In this document: piece by piece, positions 1 through 9,268 of the stretch
Layout: every line of letters begins with the position of its first letter
How positions within the stretch are numbered: position 1 is the first letter of the stretch
NCBI GenBank assembly: GCA_910579285.1
Contig: CAJTTT010000007.1
Coordinates: forward strand, 1-64,000
Origin: an uncultured Lachnospiraceae bacterium
Lineage (GTDB): Bacteria > Bacillota > Clostridia > Lachnospirales > Lachnospiraceae
Length of the DNA: 64,000 nt
Reading direction: 5' to 3'
The notes under the pieces: generated by a model
The model's input: the letters and a program-made list of their open reading frames with translations, nothing else
What the model was told of the DNA's origin: nothing
The model's database searches: none
Translations under genes and position numbers: made by a program

Positions 1-1407
1 CCGCCTGGTTTCCCCGATTTCCCTTTCCAGGTTTTCTCCGAAAGTCTCCATCGAAAAGTACAGTTCGTAGGTTTTCCGGGCGGCTTCTTTCATCGGTTCA
101 TGCCGCTCTGGATTTTTCTGTATCCATCGCATCTTTTCACACAGATCTTCAGCATCACCAGCCCGGCAGATCAGACCGTTGACCTTGTCCTTCATGTAAT
201 CCGCCACCCCTGTCGCGTCCGTGGTAATACAAAGTTTACTGTTCATCATGCCTTCCGTAATTGTCAAAGACATTGTTTCCTCCAAAGAACAGCAGACCAC
301 TACATCTATATTCTGATAGGCTTCCTGCATCTGCTTTTGTGTCAATTCTCCCCATATTTTAATTTCCGGGCATTCTTCCGCTTCTTTTAACACGGTCTTC
401 TCATAAATGCCTTCCCCAGATTTCCCTATGATCCAGAATTCCAATCCCGCCTTTTCTTTCTCATCCAGCATTTGAATGGCATCTATAAAAATCTGCTGGG
501 CTTTCCGAGCCTGAATTTCCCCAATTACTGCATATACATGCTTTCCGCCATCGGTTTTTCCTTTTCCTGCGCAGCTGTCCGATATCCCATAGGGTAGAAT
601 CCGCTTCGCTTTTTTCGGATAATAATAGTTAAAATTATCCTGTGCAATGCGGCTGACCGTCACTACATTTACATTTTTCATAGCCGCCTCGTCATCAAAT
701 TCATGCTGATTATCCCTTATGCGGGGATAAATACCAGCATATGCTGCACTGCATTCATGGATCCACCACATCACAGGCCTCTCTCCACTGATCACGCAGG
801 CACATCGGATCATTTGAAAAACATTTACAATGACAACGGTGAACTGTGTAATCCACAGCATCTCTTCCTTCCGGGGATAGGAGATGGCCGGAACAATGGC
901 AACACATATCCCCTGCCCGGTTATCTCCTCTATCAATGCCGGATTTCCACCCGGAGCCGCCAGCGTCACGTCATATCCCCGCATATGTAAGGCCTTTGCC
1001 GCATTGATAATCGCAATGCTTCCTCCGTTATAGTTCAATTCAACCGAAACCAGCAGAATCTTTTCCCTGCCCTGCGGTCTGGCGTCCCAGTTCCCAAATT
1101 CCTTTATTTCCCCATGACGATTCAGACAGAGAAACTCATCCCAAAGCAAAATGTCCTCTTTCGGTATTCCCAGCTCAGTCAACTGTTTTTTCATATCATT
1201 GACGTATTCAGCCATGAGCACAATTTTGTCGTAGTCCATTTCCACTATCTTGTCCGGGCAGATAATACGAATGCCGTCTATTGTTTCGCCCCAAAGGGAC
1301 TGCTTATTATCCAGATAAGCGACAATATTCAACTTTTCAAACAGCTCCCTGCGGTTTTCTTTCTCATACTGGAGCTTTTTTCCTGTCCCAAAGACCGCTA
1401 TTTTCAT
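1..1407 (-). CDS. GT4-like glycosyltransferase, partial (3' end outside window)
   Basis: The minus-strand frame is open from the ATG at 1407 to the window edge, at least 469 codons. Residues 1-90 form a Rossmann-like module beginning MKIAVFGTGKK with a VAYLDNKQ strand end. The rest reads as a GT-B glycosyltransferase: a GGSIAIINAAKALHMRGYDVTLAAPGG segment (an N-terminal domain glycine loop, quoted here as GGSIAII then AAPGG), VIGEIQARKAQ, and a C-terminal SLEETMSLTITEGM block that matches the GT4 E-x7-E motif. It probably transfers a sugar to the glycan in the cytoplasm. An AGGGAAG site sits about 8 nt before the start, 13 bp after the preceding gene, so it is co-transcribed with the upstream glycan genes. 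Confidence 0.85.
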   Translation of the reverse strand, partial: MKIAVFGTGKKLQYEKENRRELFEKLNIVAYLDNKQSLWGETIDGIRIICPDKIVEMDYDKIVLMAEYVNDMKKQLTELGIPKEDILLWDEFLCLNRHGEIKEFGNWDARPQGREKILLVSVELNYNGGSIAIINAAKALHMRGYDVTLAAPGGNPALIEEITGQGICVAIVPAISYPRKEEMLWITQFTVVIVNVFQMIRCACVISGERPVMWWIHECSAAYAGIYPRIRDNQHEFDDEAAMKNVNVVTVSRIAQDNFNYYYPKKAKRILPYGISDSCAGKGKTDGGKHVYAVIGEIQARKAQQIFIDAIQMLDEKEKAGLEFWIIGKSGEGIYEKTVLKEAEECPEIKIWGELTQKQMQEAYQNIDVVVCCSLEETMSLTITEGMMNSKLCITTDATGVADYMKDKVNGLICRAGDAEDLCEKMRWIQKNPERHEPMKEAARKTYELYFSMETFGENLEREIGETRR

Positions 1408-1420
1408 TTGATCCGCTTCC

Positions 1421-2938
1421 CTATCTGGCATACGCAAACTTCACCTCACGCAATATAGACTCCAACGATATGATCTTAACTGTTCCTTTGTCAGCCAAGT
1501 CGCTGTAAATGCCGCCGTACTCGTATGTTGCAGTTACCACCATAAGATCCGCTTCCGGCAGCTCATCTGACGGCAAGTATGTTCGGTAACCCGTCTGCAG
1601 TGCTGCGGCATTCCTGTCTACAAGATATGCCACCTCCACGCCGCTGCCCTGCAGCTCTCTGCACAAGTGTTTCCCGCAGATCCCGTATCCGTACACTGCA
1701 ATCTTTGTATACCCGGCGCACTGCAGCCACTCCGAGACCAGAAAGCCATTCTCGCGCAGCCTCATCCATTCGTCCAACAGGTTCAGGTAGTGCCTGTCCC
1801 GTTCCAGCGCTGTTTCCACATCCTTTTCCTTTTTGCCGCTGTCCGGCACATACTTGGAGATATGGTTTTTATAGTTCTCCTTTGCAAAAGGAATTGCCTC
1901 CAGATACTTTTCTCCAAAACATTCATCGGGTTCCAGATACATCCCTTCCCCCCATTCGTTCCAGGCATTCAGAAACAGAATGTCCCTGCCATGCGCAGCG
2001 CTTTTTGCCATCAGTTCTGTCAGATAACCGGCAAACTTTTCCGGCGCCGCATGTACCGCTACAGTCCCGCGCGTCCCCCGGCGCGGTGTATCATCAAACC
2101 CGGAAAAACCTTCCAGATACGCCCCATCCCTTACTTCCATAGCAAGCAGGCTTGTCCATATATCATCATATTCCAAAACCCGGACACCATTTTTGTCGTG
2201 CCTGCCGGCTCCCGCTGCTTTCCCTATTTCCGCAGCCGGCTGGGTCTCAAGTGTGGCATCTACACATTGGCGGGCTGATTTATTACATGCCGCTCCGACT
2301 ACATAGATTCCTCCCAGGCCCTTTGCAGCAGCCAGCTTTCTCCAGCAGGCAAGCATCTCCGGCAGGCAGGGTATGTCAGCGGCTTTATACACAAGAAAAA
2401 GCGGTTTCCCGTCCACTTTTATGTATCTTTCATCCTCAAAAAACGGCTGAAGGTATGCAAAATGCTCAACCCACTGCGCTTCTGCACCGTAAGCCTGCTC
2501 CAACAGTATTCCATTTCCTGTCGCCTGTTTCTTGTGCTCGTAAATATCCGACCACGCGTTTGCCCCGCTGAATCTGCTCCAGGTTCTCGCCCATGTTTCA
2601 TTCGCCCAGCAGAAACAGTAGGGCATGTTAATATCTGTCCACTTCCGTAAATTTTCCGCCGGTTTTTCCAAAATGCGCCTGCCATCACGAAACCAGTAAT
2701 GATACATGCACATCCCGTCGACTTTATATTTTTCCATCAGCGAAGCCTGCCACAACATCGTTTCTTTTTCCAGCAGGTCATAATAGTTCTGGCCTTGCGG
2801 GATCCTGGGCTGGTTGTGTCCTTCAAACAACTTTTCTGCCTTTTTCACAGCGGTCCACTCTGTAAATCCGTCGCCCCACCATTCATCGTTTTCGCGCACC
2901 CTGTGAAACTGCGGCAGATACTTTGCCAGTACTCTCAT
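1421..2938 (-). CDS. WbsX-like (GH99-like) glycan protein with C-terminal Rossmann module
   Basis: 505 aa. The N-terminal 350 residues match the WbsX/glycoside-hydrolase-99-like family found in O-antigen and polysaccharide loci: VLAKYLPQFH, NDEWWGDGFTEWTAV, YHYWF, and NAWNEWGEGMYLEPD near residue 330. From about residue 395 to the end there is a separate unit: a short helix (LNLLDEWMRLRENG) followed by KIAVYGYGICGKHL and VAYLVDRN, the module seen in many neighbours. The start chosen is the second Met (2938), because GGGGAAAAGT precedes it and family members begin at this point; an alternative ATG lies at 2950. The exact reaction is not settled for this family. Confidence 0.85.
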   Translation of the reverse strand: MRVLAKYLPQFHRVRENDEWWGDGFTEWTAVKKAEKLFEGHNQPRIPQGQNYYDLLEKETMLWQASLMEKYKVDGMCMYHYWFRDGRRILEKPAENLRKWTDINMPYCFCWANETWARTWSRFSGANAWSDIYEHKKQATGNGILLEQAYGAEAQWVEHFAYLQPFFEDERYIKVDGKPLFLVYKAADIPCLPEMLACWRKLAAAKGLGGIYVVGAACNKSARQCVDATLETQPAAEIGKAAGAGRHDKNGVRVLEYDDIWTSLLAMEVRDGAYLEGFSGFDDTPRRGTRGTVAVHAAPEKFAGYLTELMAKSAAHGRDILFLNAWNEWGEGMYLEPDECFGEKYLEAIPFAKENYKNHISKYVPDSGKKEKDVETALERDRHYLNLLDEWMRLRENGFLVSEWLQCAGYTKIAVYGYGICGKHLCRELQGSGVEVAYLVDRNAAALQTGYRTYLPSDELPEADLMVVTATYEYGGIYSDLADKGTVKIISLESILREVKFAYAR

Positions 2939-2951
2939 ACTTTTCCCCATC

Positions 2952-4547
2952 TTAAAAAATTTTTTCCCGTGGTATTCCTAATCTCACACAGTGTTCTCTC
3001 ACTTCCTGCCTAACCTTGTCATTTGCAATTGCAATAAATAAAACATCAAACGATAGTTCCGTTATGCAATCCGGCGACTGTATTTCTCTTCCAAAAATCC
3101 GGCCTGCCTCTTTGTAATTGCGGTCTGTCCACGCTGTGATTTCCACATTCGATGCAAGCTTTTCGTAAAAATATTTTCCATAGCTGCCTGCCCCGTAAAG
3201 CAGAACCCGCTTTCCCTCCAGATATCTCCCATAAACATCAAACTCTTCATATTTTCCCGTCTGTGCGGCCCCCAATGACGACGCCGCCTGCGCTCTCCAT
3301 GCTCTCTCATCCCATCCGTAATTTATATTGCTAAAGTCTATCTCCAGAGAAAGCGTAGTACATTCTGCGTACTGATACAGCCGCTCCACTTCCCTTATCA
3401 ACTGCTCTCTATATTCGTAAAAAATGTGTTTAATCTGTTCAATGGCAGCTGCATCTATAAGAGATCGGAAATGATACTTCACTTCCCCATAAGCAATTTC
3501 ATTTAGCACCAGCCTCTCGCCGTCAAAATCAAAATAATCCAGCAGATTACTCTGACATCCGGCATCCATCCCCATATGATATAACTCCATCCCTTGATCT
3601 CCAGCCAGAAATAAAAATTTCCCGTCTGTCAGGCTATAAGCCTTATGGAACGAGGTTTCCCTGACTTTCTGCGCCGCATAAGTATTCCGCGCCAATGAAT
3701 ATTTCCTCTGCGGAAGCTGCATATCCTCGAGATTCCATCTGCCTTCCGGCAGATCCAGCAATCCCCGAAGCATCCCCCTGACGTCTGTTGTATCAATCAG
3801 CATGTCTGTCTGCGTCGGAGCAAACCGGCTGTCATAAACCCAGAAAGGCGTATGTATTAAAGCGGCATAAGGTTCTATCGCATGCATCAGTCCCCCATGT
3901 TTCCCATGAGAAATAAAATCATCTCCATGATCTCCATAAAAAATAACAGTTGTTGAATCCAACAGCCTCCGTTTCTCCAGACACCCTAAAAGCTCTTGAA
4001 CACAGGAATCCATACACCGATATCCACTCTCCCAGCGTTCTATTCCTGTCTGCTGACCTACATCTTCCATCAGACAGTTACAACTCACGTTGCTGATATA
4101 GTTACATGCCCATATTACAAACGGTCCTTCCCCTGCCATCATACTATCCATTGCACCCAAATAATCCCTGTAATGTGCAAATTCTTCGAGCTCCGCTCCA
4201 TATCCGATAAAATGTCGTGCATTACAGCTTGGCGTGTCTCCTTCTTCCGTTGCCGGATAACCCAGCACCCCAACCCGATACCCCTCCTTTTCCAATTCAT
4301 CCAGAAGCGAAGACGTATAGCAATACTTTTGTAACGGACTTCTCAAAGTACAGCAGGGCTCATTATGAAGCATCCCACCATACGCCATATCAGACAGCAT
4401 CATCAGGGTAGACGTGGCCGTAGAAAAATACTTGGAAAAGGATATGGATTTCCTCTCCCAGTGCCGAAGCGCCGGGAACAGCTCCCGATTCGAGTCATAA
4501 ATGATGCTATTCAGACTCTCTAGATGAACCAACAATAAATTTCTCAT
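2952..4547 (-). CDS. Sulfatase/alkaline-phosphatase-fold protein with C-terminal Rossmann module
   Basis: 531 aa. The N-terminal 300 residues look like the alkaline phosphatase superfamily branch that includes LTA synthase and phosphoethanolamine transferases: LLLVHLESLN at the start (metal-ligand region), a TATSTLMML segment where the nucleophile Ser/Thr is expected, and FYGDHGDDFISHGKHGG (metal site). There is no signal peptide and no membrane segment, unlike LTA synthases. Residues from about 445 form a Rossmann-like module (RVLLYGAGSYGKYF, ITAWTDRN). A role in moving or removing a phospho- or sulfo-type substituent on the glycan is an inference. A strong AGGAGGGAG site supports the start. 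Confidence 0.75.
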   Translation of the reverse strand: MRNLLLVHLESLNSIIYDSNRELFPALRHWERKSISFSKYFSTATSTLMMLSDMAYGGMLHNEPCCTLRSPLQKYCYTSSLLDELEKEGYRVGVLGYPATEEGDTPSCNARHFIGYGAELEEFAHYRDYLGAMDSMMAGEGPFVIWACNYISNVSCNCLMEDVGQQTGIERWESGYRCMDSCVQELLGCLEKRRLLDSTTVIFYGDHGDDFISHGKHGGLMHAIEPYAALIHTPFWVYDSRFAPTQTDMLIDTTDVRGMLRGLLDLPEGRWNLEDMQLPQRKYSLARNTYAAQKVRETSFHKAYSLTDGKFLFLAGDQGMELYHMGMDAGCQSNLLDYFDFDGERLVLNEIAYGEVKYHFRSLIDAAAIEQIKHIFYEYREQLIREVERLYQYAECTTLSLEIDFSNINYGWDERAWRAQAASSLGAAQTGKYEEFDVYGRYLEGKRVLLYGAGSYGKYFYEKLASNVEITAWTDRNYKEAGRIFGREIQSPDCITELSFDVLFIAIANDKVRQEVREHCVRLGIPREKIF

Positions 4548-4603
4548 TCCCGGCTCCCTCCTGCCTCAAATATGTTCCGGGCGGCAGACACATCACCCGG
4601 ATG

Positions 4604-5734
4604 TTATAAATCTTCGTATTGATAAAACAAAATCTCTTCTATGGAGAACATCTGACAGGACAGTCTTGAGGAAAGACTGTTCTTAATATCCAAAAAATCA
4701 AAAACAGGTGTAATGACAACCGCATCCACCTCTCCCAGAAGACCATCCGGCTGTAAAATAGGGATTTCCCACCCCGGCCTGTTCGAGTTTCTGTCAATGG
4801 CATACTTAACCACAACTTCGCTTCCAAACAGCTCATCATACAGACGCTCTCCCATATGATGCGCTCCATAAATAGCAATGGAATTTATTTTTTTATGCTT
4901 AAAGAATGTACTTAGACAAATACCCCTCTGCTTGAGCTGCAGCCATCTGTTCATAAATTCGTACATAAAATATTCTTTTTTTCTCTGCACAAAAAGCTGT
5001 CTGACCTCTTTGCCATAGGGGAATCCGGCAAGCGGAAAATATTTGTCAATTATCTCAAAGTATTCTTTCCAATGAACCTTCTGGTAGCGCGTCTGAAAAG
5101 TAATCCCGCTGACATCATAGTCCACAACCACCACATCCAGTTTCTGAAAGCTTTTTCTGGCTTTCACCTGACGGCAGATCCAGTCGTAATCCGCGCAGGT
5201 TGTGTAGTATTCATCAAAACCTTCCGTCAGAGAGTCCTTCGATGCAAAAATTACCTGATGGCAGACAGATTCTCCTTTACGCAAATTTGCAACGAGTTCT
5301 TCCCCAACCGGGTACACATGTTCAGACAGTCCGTTTTCCGTCTTAAATGCCACATTCCCGATCATAATGTCTGCCCCTGCGGCTGAACTGGCTGCCTTTT
5401 CCAGAATATCGTCACTGTGAAACTCATCTCCTGCATTCAGAAACAGGATGTACTCCCCGTCTGCACGGCAAATCCCTTTATTCATGGCATGAAAGACGCC
5501 CCGATCCGGCTCCGAACTCCACTGCATCCTGTCGCACGCCCGGGCATATGATTTGACTATATCCATTGTTTTATCCGAAGACCCGCCATCCACAATGATA
5601 TATTCATAATTCTGATAGCTCTGCCTTATGACAGATTCCATTGTCTGGCGGATTGTCTTTTCCGCATTGAAGCAGACTGTGATAATACTAAATTTGATGC
5701 TCAGCCCCTGTTTCACGACATTCATATCCTCCAT
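4604..5734 (-). CDS. GT2 glycosyltransferase with C-terminal Rossmann module
   Basis: 376 aa. A GT-A fold glycosyltransferase of family 2: FSIITVCFNAEKTIRQTMES, YIIVDGGSSDKT, and DRGVFHAMNKG; LFLNAGDEF is the usual DXD-like region. After about residue 265 a helix (FMNRWLQLKQRG) leads into the module IAIYGAHHMGERLYDEL with VVKYAIDRN. That arrangement closely resembles the C-terminus of the WbsX-like protein and the free-standing gene at 25470. The start is uncertain: neither Met 1 nor Met 4 has an ideally spaced ribosome site, since GGAGG overlaps the first codons. Confidence 0.85.
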   Translation of the reverse strand: MEDMNVVKQGLSIKFSIITVCFNAEKTIRQTMESVIRQSYQNYEYIIVDGGSSDKTMDIVKSYARACDRMQWSSEPDRGVFHAMNKGICRADGEYILFLNAGDEFHSDDILEKAASSAAGADIMIGNVAFKTENGLSEHVYPVGEELVANLRKGESVCHQVIFASKDSLTEGFDEYYTTCADYDWICRQVKARKSFQKLDVVVVDYDVSGITFQTRYQKVHWKEYFEIIDKYFPLAGFPYGKEVRQLFVQRKKEYFMYEFMNRWLQLKQRGICLSTFFKHKKINSIAIYGAHHMGERLYDELFGSEVVVKYAIDRNSNRPGWEIPILQPDGLLGEVDAVVITPVFDFLDIKNSLSSRLSCQMFSIEEILFYQYEDL

Positions 5735-5754
5735 ACAAAGAAACGGTTTGTGTA

Positions 5755-6807
5755 TTACGCTTTCACAAACGAAAACAGGCCGTATCTATATTCACCATTA
5801 TGTGTATCCTGATCATATTTATGGATATCTACATGATATTCGACCTTTCCCTCGCAGGCACATGAAAATTCCTGTAATTGTAATTCATGGAAACAGTCGA
5901 TGACTGTGCTGGCATAAAACACCCTGTGCGCGTTAAATTCCACTCTTTCTTTCCCCACCGGCAAAGAAAGGTAAAACCGGCCGCCGCTTTTTAACTTTTT
6001 CTGTATATTGGAAAAACACTTGAAACATGCTTCCGGGTCAATCGGATCCCCATATCTGCCCAGTCCAAAATGTTCAAGAGAGCATAGCGCCGACATACTT
6101 TCAATACTATCATCCGCCACTTGTCTCAGACTGGTAGCATCATCAACGATAGTGTGCAGATTCTCAATTTCTCCGGGAAACTCGCGAACATCGATCATCG
6201 TAACATCAATATCCGCCGCCAATAAATGGGCGATAAAATAGTCCAGCCTGGATCCAATATCAAAATGTTCCTTTATTCCTGACCTGATAACCTGCCTTGC
6301 CGCCCACAGATCCTGCAGAAAATAGTTTCCCAGCGTGCCCGCATATTCGTACTTATTATTTATCACAGGCCACATATACTGCTTTTGAATGTTGAAATTC
6401 GGCCGCCTGTTTAAGGCTTCATACCGGGCAATGTCTTCCTTCAGAAAACTGTCATAGAACAGGCCGTATTCTAAGCAGTAGTCGTTATAATTTTTTCCCT
6501 GCAATACTTCCTGTAAAACCGATATATCTGTGCAGCCTTCCCTTTTCCTGATACTGAATAAAAATATAATTTTAGACATGTCCATACCGCGGTCAAGACA
6601 TAAATGATATATTTCCTCCCCATATGTATTGGCCACGATTATGTAATCAAAATTTCCCGGCATTTCTTGGCTGTCAAAAACCGGTTTTCCCATATAAAAA
6701 TCCTTTGTTTTATGTGTCTCCACAAAGCCAAGCAGTTCTCCACAAAAACCGTTTTTTATAAACTGTTCTGCTATCCTGCCTGTCCCCCAGATCAATAATT
6801 TTTTCAA
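5755..6807 (-). CDS. Rossmann module fused to DUF268-type methyltransferase-like domain
   Basis: 350 aa from a TTG start. The frame is open to an ATG at 6873, but that codon lacks a ribosome site and lies inside the preceding gene. The TTG at 6807 has GGAGG four bases ahead and begins exactly at the module (KKLLIWGTGRIAEQF). Residues 1-95 are the Rossmann-like module. The remainder resembles DUF268: VTMIDVRE, SMSALCSLEHFGLGRYGDPID, GGRFYLSLPVG and AHRVFYAS, a SAM-methyltransferase-like core of uncertain activity. It sits between the GT2 gene and the pyruvyl transferase gene in the operon. Confidence 0.8.
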   Translation of the reverse strand: MKKLLIWGTGRIAEQFIKNGFCGELLGFVETHKTKDFYMGKPVFDSQEMPGNFDYIIVANTYGEEIYHLCLDRGMDMSKIIFLFSIRKREGCTDISVLQEVLQGKNYNDYCLEYGLFYDSFLKEDIARYEALNRRPNFNIQKQYMWPVINNKYEYAGTLGNYFLQDLWAARQVIRSGIKEHFDIGSRLDYFIAHLLAADIDVTMIDVREFPGEIENLHTIVDDATSLRQVADDSIESMSALCSLEHFGLGRYGDPIDPEACFKCFSNIQKKLKSGGRFYLSLPVGKERVEFNAHRVFYASTVIDCFHELQLQEFSCACEGKVEYHVDIHKYDQDTHNGEYRYGLFSFVKA

Positions 6808-6838
6808 TGTTCCTCCATCCCGGCATTTCGCGTCCCAC

Positions 6839-7939
6839 TCAAACGGTAAAAGTGTGTTCAATGCCATTTTCATTCAGAAAATCCACATACTGTAATGACA
6901 GCTTTTTATAGGATTCCCAAAACGCCTTCTCATATCTGCATTTGTCAGCCAATTCTTCCACCGATCTGGCTTCCATCAGTTCTTCCTTCGTAATATAGGG
7001 AAGCTTCATCGCTTCAATCAATTCTTTTGTTCTCGCATCATGCATAACCCAAAGAGCAGGAATACCATTGGTAAAAGCCATCATGTTTCCGTGAAACCGG
7101 GTTCCCCATGCAAATGAAATATGCTCTTTTAATAAATAGTCTGACCAGTCTTTTCTCGTATAAAAAATTTTGCCTGCATTCCTGATATATGTCTTTAATT
7201 CAGTGGGACTCAATTTCAGGTTTGGAAATCTGCTGTCAATATGCTGCTGCGTGATATCTTTATTTTCCAGTGCGGTTAACGGCAGATCTGTCATCATTTG
7301 CAGCATCAATATGTTCTTTGCCTCATACGCCAATTCCAGCACTTTGTGTATGTCTTTCATCCCCGGCGTTATGCCGCAGACCGTTTTATCCATAGTGATT
7401 TCACCACAGTGCATTTTATAATTTACCCCTCCCCCTTTCCGAAAAGGCTCATAGAAAGACGGGCATCCGATCACCCTGCAATTATGTATGCCCAGTTTTG
7501 CCAAAACATCCGCAGTGGTCTCTCCCCGTACCCCGATGCTGACTGAATGCTCACTCAAAATTTTTAATGCGGATATCGTATCCTGGGATAATTTAGCGAC
7601 AATATCAGAAGGAGTTTCCGTGTCCGCGCCTTGAATGCCTATACCTGCCGCCGCCAGTTTGACGTTCTTGCCCTGCAACGGTAAAAAAACTTTATGAAGC
7701 GCCCATCCGTCCGCATTAATCCAGTTAGATGACGGTAAGACAAATACCCCTTCTCCTTCATGGTCTGCTATCGTCAAACAGTCTATTTCCTCAGGATTAC
7801 CCAACTGCGAAAATAAAGCATCGGCAAAACAGACATTTCCTGTGTTGTTACCACAGTGCAACAGCATTGTCTCACACGGACAGTTTTTATCCTCTCGCAT
7901 TGCCAAGGTACTTATTGTATTTGCTAATACTGTTTTCAT
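6839..7939 (-). CDS. Polysaccharide pyruvyl transferase family protein
   Basis: 366 aa. It matches the PS_pyruv_trans family, which adds ketal-linked pyruvate to sugars or related groups: HCGNNTGNVCFADALFSQLG near the start, VSIGVRGETTADVLAKLG, RVIGCPSF, and the C-terminal FAWGTRFHGNMMAFTNGIPAL. The start overlaps the stop of the preceding gene as ATGA, with GGGGGGAA eight bases upstream, so the two are probably translationally coupled. A pyruvyl substituent would give the surface glycan negative charge; that is inferred from family function. Confidence 0.85.
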   Translation of the reverse strand: MKTVLANTISTLAMREDKNCPCETMLLHCGNNTGNVCFADALFSQLGNPEEIDCLTIADHEGEGVFVLPSSNWINADGWALHKVFLPLQGKNVKLAAAGIGIQGADTETPSDIVAKLSQDTISALKILSEHSVSIGVRGETTADVLAKLGIHNCRVIGCPSFYEPFRKGGGVNYKMHCGEITMDKTVCGITPGMKDIHKVLELAYEAKNILMLQMMTDLPLTALENKDITQQHIDSRFPNLKLSPTELKTYIRNAGKIFYTRKDWSDYLLKEHISFAWGTRFHGNMMAFTNGIPALWVMHDARTKELIEAMKLPYITKEELMEARSVEELADKCRYEKAFWESYKKLSLQYVDFLNENGIEHTFTV

Positions 7940-9231
7940 TCATTTCCCCCCTGATCCAATAAGAACGGACAAAAGTAATGCTCTATCCCTGCATTTTCCA
8001 GAGATTGCAAAATATCGTTCCAATTCATCGGATTAATCGCTATAACTACACCTGTTTCCCCCTTGGGAAGAGGAAGCTCCGTCAGTTCCCAGACTGATTT
8101 CCCCATAAAAGTATCCGCATCGCCATCCTTTTTCCGGGACACCGCATAGCCTGCAAATTTTACATGATTATGCACAAACTGTTCGGTTAATTTTCTGCTG
8201 TAGTTTCCTATGCCCATAAAAACAATATTTTTATGGGTTTGTACAAATTTTTCAATCTTTCGTCCATAATAGGATGCATCAAACGTCTGCGCGCGCAGAC
8301 ATTTGATTTTTTCCAGGCACTCTTCATCAAACGCTTCTGAAAAATACCCTTCCTTTTGACACTCATCATAAAATTGTATTAACTCTTTATCCGATTTCAT
8401 GGAATACATAAACCATTCAGCAGACGATTGAATCCGGCTCGTTATCCACACATGATACCTATATTCTGTGTATCTGTCATATTGCATTAAAAAACTGGTC
8501 ATTCCAAAATAAAAGCGAAAAGCAAATATTCTGTCTTCGGATATTGTTTCTGTATAGCTTCCCGGTCTAAAAAAGCGATATACTGACATAATCCGGCTGT
8601 TATAGTGTATATCCCCTTTTGAAAGCGCATATAATTCTAATGCGTAGTCCCTGCCCGGAGCCAAATCAATAAAATCCGGCCCGAGAACAATGTCTCTTTT
8701 AAATAATATAGAAGCAGTTGGCGGATGAGCTCTATAAAGCATGATGAGTTCTTCCGCAGTCAGTTCTCTTTCATCGCTACATTCATATGGATCAATTGTT
8801 TCCAGTGATAAATCCCTGCAATCAAGCCTCAGCGCATTATGAAAATAGGCCGGGCAATCCGGGTGTGATTCCATGTAATCTACTTGCATCTGCAGCTTAT
8901 TACAGTCAATCCAATAATCGTCCCCTTCACAAAATCCAATATATTTCCCCCTTAAATCCTTCCGCTGTTTCTTTCTAAGGTTTATCTGTCCCTCTGCGGA
9001 GGAAAAAATATTATTTTCAGCAATAGTGACACGAAATATATCTGGATATTTATCCGCATACTCGCGGACAATATCAGATGTTCCATCCGTTGAAGCGTCA
9101 TCATAAACAACAATTTCAAATGCAAAATTCGTCTTTTGTGCCACGAAACCTCTTAGTGCATCCCTAATATAATCTTTGTGGTTATACGTCTGACACCAGA
9201 TGGAAACCATGATCTCTTTCTTGTCTGTCAT
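7936..9231 (-). CDS. GT2 glycosyltransferase with C-terminal Rossmann module
   Basis: 431 aa. A family 2 glycosyltransferase: MVSIWCQTYNHKDYIRDAL, FEIVVYDDASTDGTSDIV and IGFCEGDDYWID, the latter carrying the DXD-like metal motif. From about residue 325 it has the shared module (NIVFMGIGNYSRKLTEQF, FAGYAVSRK). The start is set at the ATG at 9231, preceded by AGGAG at eight bases; the upstream ATG at 9258 has no ribosome site. ATGA overlap with the next gene. Confidence 0.85.
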   Translation of the reverse strand: MTDKKEIMVSIWCQTYNHKDYIRDALRGFVAQKTNFAFEIVVYDDASTDGTSDIVREYADKYPDIFRVTIAENNIFSSAEGQINLRKKQRKDLRGKYIGFCEGDDYWIDCNKLQMQVDYMESHPDCPAYFHNALRLDCRDLSLETIDPYECSDERELTAEELIMLYRAHPPTASILFKRDIVLGPDFIDLAPGRDYALELYALSKGDIHYNSRIMSVYRFFRPGSYTETISEDRIFAFRFYFGMTSFLMQYDRYTEYRYHVWITSRIQSSAEWFMYSMKSDKELIQFYDECQKEGYFSEAFDEECLEKIKCLRAQTFDASYYGRKIEKFVQTHKNIVFMGIGNYSRKLTEQFVHNHVKFAGYAVSRKKDGDADTFMGKSVWELTELPLPKGETGVVIAINPMNWNDILQSLENAGIEHYFCPFLLDQGGNE

Positions 9232-9268
9232 ATCTGTTTCTCCTGCTTGAGACATCATATATAAGCAA

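Noticed and set aside
7946..7951. G6 run at the GT2/pyruvyl transferase junction
   Set aside because: It is short, both frames are intact, and it serves as the ribosome site of the next gene.
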